From an uncultured Lachnospiraceae bacterium (GTDB lineage Bacteria; Bacillota; Clostridia; Lachnospirales; Lachnospiraceae), in NCBI GenBank assembly GCA_910588215.1, contig CAJUQJ010000006.1, forward strand, positions 62,001-126,000: a stretch of DNA of 64,000 nucleotides, written 5' to 3'. The translations under genes were made by a program, and so were the position numbers. The notes under the pieces are model-generated. The model saw only the letters and a list, made by a program, of their open reading frames with translations. It made no database searches and was not told the DNA's origin. Position 1 is the first letter of the stretch. Every line of letters starts with the position of its first letter. Shown here piece after piece: positions 8,594-17,324 of the stretch.

Positions 8594-9622
8594 ATGGCAA
8601 CGCTCAAAGAAATCGCCGATCTGGCAGGCGTATCCCGCGGTACGGTAGACCGGGTCTTAAATCACCGCGGTTCCGTCAATCCGCAGACAGAGAAGAAGAT
8701 CCTGGAGATCGTGCAAGCGCTGGACTATAAGCCCAACAAAGCCGGCATCGTTCTTGCCGCCCAGAAGAAGAATCTAAAGCTGGGCGTTGTTTTGTTAGGC
8801 CTTTATACCGTTTTCTATGACGATATCCTGGCAGGCGTCCGCGATAAAGCGGCAGAACTCGAAGGCTACAACTGTTCCGTCCTGCTCAGGCAGACGGAAT
8901 ACGATCTGACACAGCAGCTAAACGCCATCGATGAACTGGTGTCTGAAGGGATCAACGGGCTGGCTATTTCTCCCTACAACGACACTGCGGTCCGCGACAA
9001 GATCGATGCGCTGTACGATCAGGGGATCCCGGTAGTAACTTTAAATACCGATATCGAGAATTCCAGACGGCTTGCCTATGTGGGCTGTCATTTCTACCGC
9101 TCCGGCGAAACTGCCGGAGGCCTGATGCACCTGATGACAGGCGGCGTGTCCGGAGACGGCGTGCACGTGGGAATCATATCCGGTTCCACGAACATATTGT
9201 GCCACACTGAACGCATCGCGGGATTCCGTCACGTGACAGAATCCTACGGCGGCATCCGGATCGTAGAAACAGTCAATACCTACGACGATGAGACCGAGAG
9301 TTATGACCTGACCGCAGACATGCTGCGCAGACATCCCGAGATCAACGCGCTGTACTTTACCGCAGGCGGTGTTTACGGAGGCTGCCGCGCCGTTATGGAT
9401 TCAGGGCGGGCCGCACAGATTACCGTCATCACCAACGATATGGTAGATACAACCCGGGAATTTCTGGAAAACGGCCTGATCGCTGCTACCATCTGCCAGC
9501 AGCCCTTCGTGCAGGGCCACAAACCCCTGTCAATCCTTTTCACTTATCTGACCACGGGGGAGCTTCCGGCCGTAGAGAACGATTACGTCAATATCGACAT
9601 CCGCATCCGGGAAAATCAGTGA
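8594..9622 (+). CDS. LacI-family transcriptional regulator with sugar-binding domain
   Basis: The ATG at 8594 is chosen because the protein then begins directly with the LacI helix-turn-helix (TLKEIADLAGVSRGTVDRVL, residues 3-22), and a GGAAAGG site precedes it. The 342-residue protein continues with the hinge helix (about 45-60) and a periplasmic-binding-protein-like effector domain (about 60-340). Reading GTVDRVLN instead of the commoner STVSRVLN is typical of the subgroup that senses sugars through a type I solute-binding fold. It is divergent from the xylB operon and is probably its repressor or activator. The carbamate-kinase-like gene follows in the same direction after 79 bp. Confidence 0.9.
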   Translation: MATLKEIADLAGVSRGTVDRVLNHRGSVNPQTEKKILEIVQALDYKPNKAGIVLAAQKKNLKLGVVLLGLYTVFYDDILAGVRDKAAELEGYNCSVLLRQTEYDLTQQLNAIDELVSEGINGLAISPYNDTAVRDKIDALYDQGIPVVTLNTDIENSRRLAYVGCHFYRSGETAGGLMHLMTGGVSGDGVHVGIISGSTNILCHTERIAGFRHVTESYGGIRIVETVNTYDDETESYDLTADMLRRHPEINALYFTAGGVYGGCRAVMDSGRAAQITVITNDMVDTTREFLENGLIAATICQQPFVQGHKPLSILFTYLTTGELPAVENDYVNIDIRIRENQ

Positions 9623-9701
9623 ACATACCAAACATACCATAGGAAAACATCTGAGAAAGCAACTCATAACAGCGATATAATATAAAAATCGGAGGAACAC
9701 T

Positions 9702-10637
9702 ATGAACAGAAAGAAAGCCGTTGTCTCACTGGGACACGAAGCACTCGGATACACAACTTTGGAGCAGCATGACGCCGTGAAAGTCACTGCCAGGGCGCTG
9801 GCAGACCTGGTGGAAGCCGGGTACCAACTTACCATCACCCACAGCAACGGCCCCCAGGTCAGCATGATCCACAAAGCCATGACCGAGCTGCGCCGGGTCT
9901 ATATCGACTACACACCTGCTCCGATGTGCGTCTGCTCCGCCATGAGTCAGGGGTATGTGGGATATGACATACAGAACGCCCTGCGCGCACAACTGCTTAG
10001 TCGGGGCATTTCCAAGCCCGTCAGCACGATTTTGACGCAGGTGACCGTAGACCCTTACGACGAAGCATTCTACGAGCCGACTAAAGTCATCGGCCGCTAT
10101 ATGTCTGCGGAGGATGCCGAGATTGAGATCAAGAAAGGAAATTATGTGATAGAGAAGCCCGGCAAAGGATTCCGCCGTGTGGTAGCGGCCCCCAAGCCCA
10201 TTGATATCGTAGAGATTGACGCCATCCGCACACTGGCAGATGCCGGACAAGTGGTGATTGCCTGCGGCGGCGGCGGTATTCCCGTCATCGAACAGAGCCA
10301 CGCTCTGCAGGGAGCCTCAGCCGTCATCGAGAAAGACGCCATTGCCGGTAAACTGGCAGGAGACCTGCAGGCCGACGAACTGATCATCCTTACCAGCGTT
10401 CCCTGCGTCTATCGACATTTCGGCACGCCGCAGCAGGAACCTCTGTCCGCCATGACCGTAGCACAGGCCAAAGAACTTATGGCCCAGAACCAGTTTGAAG
10501 CCGGCACCATGCTGCCGAAGATCGAGGCAGCCATCGCCTATCTGGAGAAGAATCCTGCCGGGCGTGTCCTGATCACTTCTCTTGACACGGTAGCCGAAAC
10601 CCTGAAAGGAAAGAACGGCACGGTCATTACACACTAA
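9702..10637 (+). CDS. Carbamate kinase family protein (variant N-terminal motif)
   Basis: The 311-residue cytoplasmic protein belongs to the amino-acid-kinase superfamily, carbamate kinase branch. Recognisable segments are THSNGPQV (about 47-54), APMCVCSAMSQGYVGYD (about 73-89), ACGGGGIPV (about 187-195), VIEKDAI (about 208-214) and MLPKIEAA near the end. The length fits the family. The usual N-terminal ALGGNAL phosphate-binding motif reads SLGHEAL here. I know this as a recurrent clostridial subgroup, so it may not be a standard ATP-forming carbamate kinase. GGAGG precedes the ATG. No arginine deiminase or ornithine transcarbamoylase gene is present nearby. It may be co-transcribed with the LacI gene. 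Confidence 0.8.
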   Translation: MNRKKAVVSLGHEALGYTTLEQHDAVKVTARALADLVEAGYQLTITHSNGPQVSMIHKAMTELRRVYIDYTPAPMCVCSAMSQGYVGYDIQNALRAQLLSRGISKPVSTILTQVTVDPYDEAFYEPTKVIGRYMSAEDAEIEIKKGNYVIEKPGKGFRRVVAAPKPIDIVEIDAIRTLADAGQVVIACGGGGIPVIEQSHALQGASAVIEKDAIAGKLAGDLQADELIILTSVPCVYRHFGTPQQEPLSAMTVAQAKELMAQNQFEAGTMLPKIEAAIAYLEKNPAGRVLITSLDTVAETLKGKNGTVITH

Positions 10638-10644
10638 CCTCCAT

Positions 10645-10799
10645 GTCGCTGCTTCACAGCGACACAAATCTGTGCGGAGAATGCCCGTTTTTCAGGCATT
10701 CTCCTGCGTGAGATGAAGTTGCAAAGCAACTTCTGAAACTTCTCCACGAAACAGCCTCTGCTGTGAGTGGTTAGAAGTTCTTCTCACGCTAACACCACG
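10645..10799. repeat. Cluster of palindromes between convergent genes
   Basis: Three perfect hairpins stand in a row: GTCGCTG/CAGCGAC (10645-10663), a 10-bp stem GGAGAATGCC/GGCATTCTCC (10676-10704) and GAAGTTGC/GCAACTTC (10715-10733). An outer GCGTGAG (about 10706) is complementary to CTCACGC near 10790. None is followed by a T tract, so simple terminators are unlikely. The second hairpin plus its trailing CGTGAG is similar in layout to 57655-57694. Confidence 0.6.
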
Positions 10800-12206
10800 C
10801 TATACCTTGATCAGCTTTTTCCGACTCCACTTCCCTGACAGGTAGCGAATAAAAGAAATCACGAAGTTGGTGGTCCATCCCATGGGAACCGCAAACCAGA
10901 CAGCCTCCACGCCGATCACTCCGGCAAATCCAAAGGCAAAGGATACCCGGATGCCCAGATTGATCAGATTGGCAAGGGTGAAGACCACCACATCTCCCGC
11001 TCCCCGAAGCACTCCGTCCGTAATTGCCTTCATCCCGATACAGACAAAGAAGAAGGCAATAAACGTCAAATAAGCATTTCCCGTTGCAAAAGCCGCCGCA
11101 TCGCTTCCTTCCTCCAAAAAGGCATTGATGATCGGCTCATGAAAGATCGTGAGGATCAGACAGGTGAGTACCGCAAAAGCCGCCACCATCCGCACGCCTG
11201 CCAGATACCCCCTCCGCACTCTCTCCGATTGTCCCGCACCCAGATTCTGAGCCGTAAAGGTGGAAACCGCATTGCCCGTAGCGATCATGGGCACGATACA
11301 GATGGATTCGATCCGCATACCCGCCGTGTAACCTGCCAGCACCGAAGAACCAAAACCGTTTACCACGGACTGGACAAGAAGCATGCCGATGGAAACAATG
11401 GACTGCTGCACCATGGAAGGAATCGCAACCTTGATCATATTGCCAAGCATAGAGAAATCATACAGCTTTCTTTGCGCCGTGTCTGCATCTGTCTCTTCTA
11501 CTCCCCTCTTCTCTGCATCCGTCTCCTTCGTACTCGTCTCCTCCCTGTAGGTTCCAAGCAGGCGCAGCAGCAGACAGAAGGAGATCACGGCGGAAAGTCC
11601 CTGCGCGATCACCGTCGCTATGGCGACACCCGCCACGCCAAGAAGGAACACCCGCACCATCACAAGATCCATCCCGATATTGAGCAGGGAGGAAAAGATG
11701 AGCAGATAAAGAGGTGTCCTGGAATTGCCAAGAGCATTGAATATGGACGACAGAATATTGTACATAAACAAAAAAGGAAGTCCCAGGAAATAGATCTCCA
11801 GATAAAGCACGGCATCGGAAAGAATATTCTCCGGCGTATTTAATCCCGACAGGATCGCCTTGTTCCCCAATAGCCCGATCACGCTTAACACCAGGCTGAG
11901 TATGAGAAAACTGATCAGCGCCGTGGAAACCGAGGTCTTCATTTTCCTGTAGATCCCAGCTCCCAGATACTGGGAAGTGATCACACTGGCTCCGATCCCA
12001 CCGCCGATAGCAATCATGATAAACACCGTGGTCAATGAATAGGAAGCGCCCACCGCCGCCAGGGCATCCTCCCCCACAAACTGGCCTACGATAATGGAAT
12101 CCACCGTAGTATAGAACTGTTGGAACAGATTGCCCAGTATCATGGGCAGGGCAAAGAAGAACAGCGACCTGCCGGGTTTATCTGTAAGCATGTTGTATTT
12201 TTTCAT
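10800..12206 (-). CDS. MATE-family multidrug/cation antiporter
   Basis: The 468-residue membrane protein has about 12 hydrophobic spans and MATE signatures in both halves: PMILGNLFQQFYTTVDSIIVG at the N-terminus and IPSMVQQSIVSIGMLLVQ at the start of the second half (about residue 255). It is expected to export cationic compounds using a sodium or proton gradient. A hydrophilic acidic loop of about 25 residues (roughly 222-246) links the halves. It follows the signal-peptidase II-like gene by 29 bp on the same strand and is probably co-transcribed with it. Confidence 0.9.
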   Translation of the reverse strand: MKKYNMLTDKPGRSLFFFALPMILGNLFQQFYTTVDSIIVGQFVGEDALAAVGASYSLTTVFIMIAIGGGIGASVITSQYLGAGIYRKMKTSVSTALISFLILSLVLSVIGLLGNKAILSGLNTPENILSDAVLYLEIYFLGLPFLFMYNILSSIFNALGNSRTPLYLLIFSSLLNIGMDLVMVRVFLLGVAGVAIATVIAQGLSAVISFCLLLRLLGTYREETSTKETDAEKRGVEETDADTAQRKLYDFSMLGNMIKVAIPSMVQQSIVSIGMLLVQSVVNGFGSSVLAGYTAGMRIESICIVPMIATGNAVSTFTAQNLGAGQSERVRRGYLAGVRMVAAFAVLTCLILTIFHEPIINAFLEEGSDAAAFATGNAYLTFIAFFFVCIGMKAITDGVLRGAGDVVVFTLANLINLGIRVSFAFGFAGVIGVEAVWFAVPMGWTTNFVISFIRYLSGKWSRKKLIKV

Positions 12207-12235
12207 TCTGCGTACCTCTTTTTCTCTCAGAACTA

Positions 12236-12697
12236 CTATTGATTTCCACTCCCCAGCACCATCAAGAGCGCCCCAATCATAATACAGAAATCAGAAATAT
12301 TGAATACAACATTCCTGATCTTCTGGTTCTTCACCGGAAAACTCACATAATCCACCACATATTTCCGTACCAGGCGGTCATAGGTATTGCTGTAAGCCCC
12401 ACCCAGCAGAAGGGCCAGCCCGGCCTTCAGCATTTTACTGCCCTTGCCGGAAAAGGTCAGCACGAAAAGCACCGTCAGCCCCAGCGTCAAAGCCACCGAG
12501 AGCGCCGCCACCAGGCTGCTCCTGCCCGCTCCTGCATCCAGCATGGCACCCTTATTATGATACCTGCGGATCAGAAGTCGGCCCCCGCAAACTGCCGTCT
12601 CCTCTCCTTCCTTTCTCGACTGCTCGATATGATTCTTAATCCATAAGTCAAGCAGGAAGATTGCCATTGCCATCAATGAAAACCCTAAAATTGTCAT
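12236..12697 (-). CDS. lspA: Signal peptidase II, divergent
   Basis: The 153-residue protein has four hydrophobic segments and the order of motifs of prolipoprotein signal peptidase: LDLWIKNHI (about 16-24), HNKGAML (about 47-53), GGAYSNTYDRL...VVDYVSF (about 99-120) and FNISDFCIM (about 132-140). The two catalytic aspartates are visible as D116 (VVDY) and D136 (ISDF). It would cut lipoprotein signal peptides in the membrane. The usual GNxxDR and FNxAD forms are altered to SNTYDR and FNISD, so it is probably a secondary, specialised copy. It sits directly upstream of a MATE gene rather than with rluD as is common. Confidence 0.75.
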   Translation of the reverse strand: MTILGFSLMAMAIFLLDLWIKNHIEQSRKEGEETAVCGGRLLIRRYHNKGAMLDAGAGRSSLVAALSVALTLGLTVLFVLTFSGKGSKMLKAGLALLLGGAYSNTYDRLVRKYVVDYVSFPVKNQKIRNVVFNISDFCIMIGALLMVLGSGNQ

Positions 12698-12755
12698 GTA
12701 CTTGTCCCTCTTTCATCGTGATGCAAAACAACCGTGCATCCCCATATGATAATCT

Positions 12756-12809
12756 ATATAATAAAACTTAGCCAGCAGCGTTAGCTATGCCGGCTAAGTT
12801 TTATTATAT
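12756..12809. repeat. 18-bp perfect inverted repeat
   Basis: ATATAATAAAACTTAGCC (12756-12773) is exactly complementary to 12792-12809 with an 18-nt loop. It lies just upstream of lspA. It may act as a weak bidirectional terminator, but its AT-rich ends and length also suit a palindromic repeat. Confidence 0.7.
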
Positions 12810-12839
12810 GCAATCGATCAAACAATATCAAGTATAAGC

Positions 12840-12921
12840 AGAAACGTCATACGGCCTGCAGCTAAAGGCAGTCAGAGCTTTATCAGCCGGATGCCTTGCC
12901 ACGGGGTGCAGAGCACCGTTA
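12840..12921 (-). repeat. R2-related repeat fragment
   Basis: Read on the minus strand, about 40 bases from 12921 downward (ACGGTGCTCTGCACC, then GGCATCCGGCTGATAA) match the inner left part of the R2 element at 57776. It abuts the 3' end of the GH20 remnant. Confidence 0.5.
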
Positions 12922-13210
12922 GCGGAGCCGTTCAAACATCCGTATGCCGTCTTCCAGGCCGCTTCTCTTGTTTCTCACCGTCCACAGGCTTTCGTGTTCC
13001 TCCAGAATCTCCGGGTACAGTCTGTCATATCCGCCGTTTCCTACTCCTTCCAGGATCTCTTCCCGCACCTGCGTCAGATACAGCAGCATCTTAAGCGCAT
13101 TCCGGATAACTGACCGGCTGGTACTGCAGGTGGTTCATATCTCCCCAATCCGTGACAAGCATCCCTTCCGCCCCGTACTCATGCGCCGCTGCCGCAGTGC
13201 GTTCATTGCT
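12919..13210 (-). pseudogene. Remnant of a GH20-type glycosidase
   Basis: Two minus-strand frames carry fragments of one protein. The first (13210-13091) reads AAAHEYGAEGMLVTDWGDMNHLQ followed by YQPVSYPE, the (L)VTDWGD...QPVSYP signature near the C-terminus of glycosyl hydrolase family 20 beta-N-acetylhexosaminidases. It is closed by TAA. The next frame continues with LKMLLYLTQVREEILEGVG and ends MFERLR at a TAG or TAA near 12919, matching the helical tail of the same family. The middle section between the two pieces and everything upstream is missing, and an in-frame stop precedes the first piece. The fragment starts 15 bp after the stop of the MATE gene at 13225, so an ancestral deletion probably joined them. 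Confidence 0.6.
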
Positions 13211-13224
13211 TCAACAATCTGCAA

Positions 13225-14682
13225 TTATTCTGCCGCCTTCCTGCCCGACCCGCTTCCCCAGTTCAGTTTCAGCAGCACGATCAGTAGCAGCACCGAACTC
13301 AGCGTCCAGGTCAGCGGATAGGCCCAGGAAATGGTCTTAAACAATGGATACACCCGCACCGCCAGCGTCACATACACGATCCGCACGCCGCACCAGAACA
13401 GCAGCATCGTGATCATCGGCACGAATGCCTTGCCGCACCCGCGCATAATACCGGCCACGCAGTGAGAGAATGCCAACAGGAAGAAGAACGGCGCCACTGT
13501 CCTGGCGTGAATAACGCCAAATTCCACCGCATCCTGCGAATTGACGAAAAACCGCAGCGCATAAGGCGCCCACAGGTAGATTACCACCCCCACCAGTTCC
13601 GCCAGCACCATACCCGACAAAATGCCGAAAGCCGCACCCCTTTTCGCCCGGTCCTGCTTCCCTGCTCCCAGATTCTGGCTGATAAACGTGGGCAGCACCA
13701 TGGACACACTCATGATCGGCAGGAACACGAAGCCCTCGATCTTGGCATAAGCGCCATGCCCTGAGATGGCATAGGCCCCGAAGGCATTGATATTACTCTG
13801 TATCACGATATTGCCGATGCTGATTACCGAATTCTGGATCCCGGTGGGCAGCCCCTGCCCGATAGCCTGCAGCAGAATATCCTTATGGAAAAGCGGCTCA
13901 CCTCCATATGCCGCTCCCTTCCGCGGGTACAGGGAACTAAACAGCCTCTTCAGATCCAGACGCACGGTCTCGTCTTCCTCCCGGCACATCCGTACCAGAC
14001 ACAGCACCACACTCAGCCCTTGGGCGATCACCGTGGCCACTGCCGCGCCGCCCGCTCCCCAGTGGAATCCCGCCACGAAAAGCAGATCCAGCGCCACATT
14101 CACCAGCGAAGAAAAGATCAGATAATACAGCGGATGCAGACTGTCCCCCAGCGCCTGCATGATAGACATACAGATGTTGTAGAGGATCACTGTCGACACT
14201 CCCGCAAAATAAATACGGAAATACAGCAGCGAATGGGGCATCACCTCCGCCGGCGTCTTCATCCACGTAAGCAGCGTAGGAATAAAGAGCAGTCCCACCA
14301 CCGTGGCCAGCACGGAAGATATCACGCCGAACAGGAAATTGGAATGGATCGCCTTCTGCACGCTTTTATGATCCTTCGCCCCATAGTAGCGCGAGATGAT
14401 AACCCCGCCGCCCACTGCGATACCGTTAAAGAATCCGATGATCAGGAAGGTCAGGCTGCCCCCGGAGCTGACCGCCGCGAAATTATTATTGTCCGCAAAG
14501 TTGCCCACGACCCAGGCATCCGCCATATTGTAAAACTGCTGTAGCAGCTGTCCGAGAAAGAGCGGTATCGCAAACTGTATGATCTTCTTTACGATAGCCC
14601 CTTCCGTCAGATCTATGCTCTGCGCATGGCCTCCCTGCCTATGATGGGTATGAAATAGTTTCCCCGTTTTTCCGTTTTTCAT
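13225..14682 (-). CDS. MATE-family efflux transporter (second copy)
   Basis: The ATG at 14682 (MKNGKTG) has GGAGGAACAG directly upstream, so the longer frame from 14727 is rejected. The 485-residue membrane protein has about 12 spans. MATE signatures are IPLFLGQLLQQFYNMADAWVVG at the N-terminus (about 33-54) and GLPTGIQNSVISIGNIVIQ in the second half. It is only distantly similar to the MATE protein at 10800-12206, so this is not a recent duplication. A terminator-like hairpin (14732-14770) precedes the gene and may attenuate it. Confidence 0.9.
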   Translation of the reverse strand: MKNGKTGKLFHTHHRQGGHAQSIDLTEGAIVKKIIQFAIPLFLGQLLQQFYNMADAWVVGNFADNNNFAAVSSGGSLTFLIIGFFNGIAVGGGVIISRYYGAKDHKSVQKAIHSNFLFGVISSVLATVVGLLFIPTLLTWMKTPAEVMPHSLLYFRIYFAGVSTVILYNICMSIMQALGDSLHPLYYLIFSSLVNVALDLLFVAGFHWGAGGAAVATVIAQGLSVVLCLVRMCREEDETVRLDLKRLFSSLYPRKGAAYGGEPLFHKDILLQAIGQGLPTGIQNSVISIGNIVIQSNINAFGAYAISGHGAYAKIEGFVFLPIMSVSMVLPTFISQNLGAGKQDRAKRGAAFGILSGMVLAELVGVVIYLWAPYALRFFVNSQDAVEFGVIHARTVAPFFFLLAFSHCVAGIMRGCGKAFVPMITMLLFWCGVRIVYVTLAVRVYPLFKTISWAYPLTWTLSSVLLLIVLLKLNWGSGSGRKAAE

Positions 14683-14731
14683 CTGTTCCTCCATTCCGAA
14701 GCGCTTTGCCATTCTTTCCAAAAACATAACA

Positions 14732-14770
14732 AAATCAGGAAAACGGTGTAACCGGTCATTTTCCTGATTT
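14732..14770 (-). promoter_or_regulatory. Attenuator-like hairpin upstream of MATE gene
   Basis: AAATCAGGAAAA (14732-14743) pairs with 14759-14770 over 12 bp, with an inner GGT/ACC pairing. On the minus strand the hairpin is followed by TTTTGTT, the form of an intrinsic terminator, only 50 bp before the start codon. It could end an upstream transcript or control entry into the MATE gene. Confidence 0.5.
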
Positions 14771-14984
14771 ATGATTGTAGTAAAATCTTATACTTATCCC
14801 TTCTTGCCCAGCCGCTTCGATCCGCGTAAGTAATTTCTCGGAAGACTGATTTGCCTCTGTCAGTTTATTTGCCTGTTTAATATTTACCAATAGAGCCACC
14901 TCTCACGGACATGGACACGCAGCAGGTACATTGTCCTGATCGTCGTCAGTCGTTTCTGCTATAGAAACTATTATATTGATGCCA

Positions 14985-15154
14985 GGGTCAAAAGGTCATG
15001 TATGACATGCTTGTATGTCAATACATGACTTTGGGACCCAAAAAAACATGAAAAAGTAGCCCGATAGGGCGGATTTTGAATGTTTTTAGGATTGCGGGAG
15101 CATGAAATGCGGAGCAATCCGTAGGCATCAGGGGGCAAAATATCTTTTGCCCCC
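14985..15154. other. Dense hairpin region, candidate structured RNA or repeat
   Basis: A long imperfect hairpin spans 14985-15039: GGGTC/GACCC outside, GTCATGTAT/ATACATGAC inside, GACAT/ATGTC at the tip. It is followed by GCCC/GGGC (about 15059-15069), GGATTGC/GCAATCC (about 15088-15120) and a perfect 10-bp GGGGGCAAAA/TTTTGCCCCC (15131-15154). The last may terminate the minus-strand gene ending at 15246. No protein-coding frame is supported in 14771-15245. Confidence 0.5.
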
Positions 15155-15245
15155 AGCATCTTATATTTACTTTATCATGTTTTCTCAAACTCAACAACTT
15201 TATATTACTGCAAAATTACGGTCAAGCCAGGAGGCTTATGACCTG

Positions 15246-16964
15246 CTATCCGATCAGACATTCCTTCCCCTTAAAAGCAAACCCATATTTCCGAATCTGC
15301 TCTTTTGAAAACCCGTTTGCCAGAAGTTCCGCTTCATACTTCTTTTCCTCTATCTGCGCATGAGCATTTGCAAGAGTATCCTCAAGGGTATCCTCATCCT
15401 CATCAGCGTCCTGCACCTTAAATTCAAAAATAAATGCTTTCCCGGCCTTATCAAGAGGTTCCATCATTACGTCATACCGTCCGTAGCCGCTTTCCCGATT
15501 CGAACGGATCTTATATGTGCCTGCAAGATCCACCACCATCCCAAGCACGAACCCGTGGTAAAACCGTTCCGGCTCCGCCTGTGTCGAGGGCTTGTTCCCA
15601 CTGTCAAAAGAGCTGAATGTGTCAAGCGCCACTTTATTCATAAACGTATTCATTTTCCTGACATTATCATTCATCAGGGCATTGATAAATTCATTGTAAT
15701 AGGTTTTCACGCTCCCGCAAAACCAGCCCTCTACCATATTCCGGAACATGCTCCGCACCTCCAGATTCGTAAGTGCCATCGCATACACCTTTTCCTTAAA
15801 TTCACCCACATATCTAAGGCTTAGTACTTTCAGGTATCCTGTTGCAAGGAGCAGGCTCCATACCGCATTCGGACTGCCGCTTATCTGATCAAACACTATC
15901 TTTTCATCAATTTCTGCCTCAAAGCTTTTCCCTTGGATGAGCCCCTCCATCGTCTGTTTAATATCCGGCACGCCGGTCTGTATCAGCGAGTTGACCAATC
16001 CGTTTCCGCTTGTGTTCGACCAATATGCGTCATACTTCCCTTTTTTACTTATAAAAGATATGATTGACCAGGGATTGTAAATATCCGTTTGGCTGCCAAA
16101 AGCAAAACCATCATACCATCGCTTCACTTCCTGCTTTTCTCCGCCAAGTCCCGCTTTGTCAAGCGATGCAAAAACTTCTTCTTCCGTAAACCCAAAAGCT
16201 GTTTCATATTTATCGGAAGTAGTGGTAATGACTTCCAGATGATTCATGCCTGTAAATATGCTTTCTTTGGCTACCCGTGTGATCCCGGTGATCAACCCTC
16301 TCTCCAGATGTTCATTGGTCTTAAAAGTGGCATTAAACAGTCCACTGAAAAAACTGACCGCCTCTTCCCAGTAGCCTGAAAGCCATGCCTCCTGCATGGG
16401 AGTATCATACTCATCCAAAAGGATGATCACCTTTTTCCCGCCATAATAACGCCGCATAAAATCAGCCATAGCGGAAATGGCGCCCGCCGCTATCCCGGCA
16501 TCCATGCCGGGCACTATATTATTGTAATATATCTTTTCATTTTCACTAAGGATATTCTCTTCAAGCAGATAGCGGTTTTTTTCAAAAAGTTTTGCGATCA
16601 CTTCAGTGATCTTGTAGACCATGTCTGTATATGCCGCTGCTTTAACGTTTGCAAAACTCAAAAATATTACCGGAAAGGTCCCCTGAAGGGCTCTGTATTG
16701 GCATTCCTTACCATCAGTTTTTTGCTCCCAGATGGAAAGTCCCTCAAACAGATCCCCCCTGTCCGCATACCGGTTTGAAAAGAAGCACTCCACTGTGCTC
16801 ATATTCAGCGTCTTTCCAAATCTGCGCGGGCGGGTGATCAGTGTGACCTTGTCCGCATATTCCCACCACTGCCTGATGAAGTCAGTCTTGTCAATATAAA
16901 AGATATTCCCAATCCTTATTTCCTCAAAATCCTGGTATCCAAGGCCTGCCCGGTTTTCGTTCAT
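15246..16964 (-). CDS. AAA-ATPase with C-terminal PD-(D/E)XK nuclease-like domain
   Basis: The start at 16964 (MNENRAG) follows GAGAGGGA by about 9 bases; longer frames to 17000 lack a spaced site. The 572-residue protein begins with the conserved lead-in GYQDFEEIR...YIDKTDFI (about 7-32). The P-loop appears in the variant RPRRFGKTLNMS (about 46-57) and Walker B in VIILLDEYDTPM. The C-terminal domain (about 430-560) carries GYGRYDVMM...AFIFEFKV, the Asp and Glu-x-Lys of a PD-(D/E)XK nuclease. This common Clostridia and Bacteroidetes family (AAA_9 plus DUF1703) has no settled function and is often amplified in genomes. It stands alone between gene-poor gaps. Confidence 0.85.
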   Translation of the reverse strand: MNENRAGLGYQDFEEIRIGNIFYIDKTDFIRQWWEYADKVTLITRPRRFGKTLNMSTVECFFSNRYADRGDLFEGLSIWEQKTDGKECQYRALQGTFPVIFLSFANVKAAAYTDMVYKITEVIAKLFEKNRYLLEENILSENEKIYYNNIVPGMDAGIAAGAISAMADFMRRYYGGKKVIILLDEYDTPMQEAWLSGYWEEAVSFFSGLFNATFKTNEHLERGLITGITRVAKESIFTGMNHLEVITTTSDKYETAFGFTEEEVFASLDKAGLGGEKQEVKRWYDGFAFGSQTDIYNPWSIISFISKKGKYDAYWSNTSGNGLVNSLIQTGVPDIKQTMEGLIQGKSFEAEIDEKIVFDQISGSPNAVWSLLLATGYLKVLSLRYVGEFKEKVYAMALTNLEVRSMFRNMVEGWFCGSVKTYYNEFINALMNDNVRKMNTFMNKVALDTFSSFDSGNKPSTQAEPERFYHGFVLGMVVDLAGTYKIRSNRESGYGRYDVMMEPLDKAGKAFIFEFKVQDADEDEDTLEDTLANAHAQIEEKKYEAELLANGFSKEQIRKYGFAFKGKECLIG

Positions 16965-17324
16965 CTGCATTTCCCTCTCATATAGACCTGCATTCCGCAC
17001 CCTCCGGTCATTTAATCTTATTCCGGACGCATTACCGTATATCTGTTAGATTGGATCAGTAAAACCTCATCTTTCTCATTAAATACAACAATGCTTATTG
17101 CTTCATGCAGATAATGGATCTGATGATACTTTTCTATCCAATGGTTCCGGCAATTCTCTACATTCCATATTTATATCCACAGTTTACTTCTTACCTTGAT
17201 TGTACCACTTATATCCTAAATTCCGCAAGAAATTATAGCGAGGCGGCAGACTGTATCCAAAAGGGAATTTTCCGGCCTCATTTATGGCTTGTATTTCAGA
17301 TTAAGGAATATGAGAAATGCATCC
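16965..17324. other. Intergenic gap without recognisable features
   Basis: About 360 bp between the AAA-ATPase start and the S8 protease end. No frame, strong hairpin or repeat was recognised on either strand. The A+T-rich stretch near 17150-17220 may hold the promoter of the AAA-ATPase gene. Confidence 0.4.

Noticed and set aside
10645..10663. Terminator for the carbamate-kinase-like gene
   Set aside because: The GTCGCTG/CAGCGAC stem has no T tract on either strand; it is listed as part of a palindrome cluster instead.
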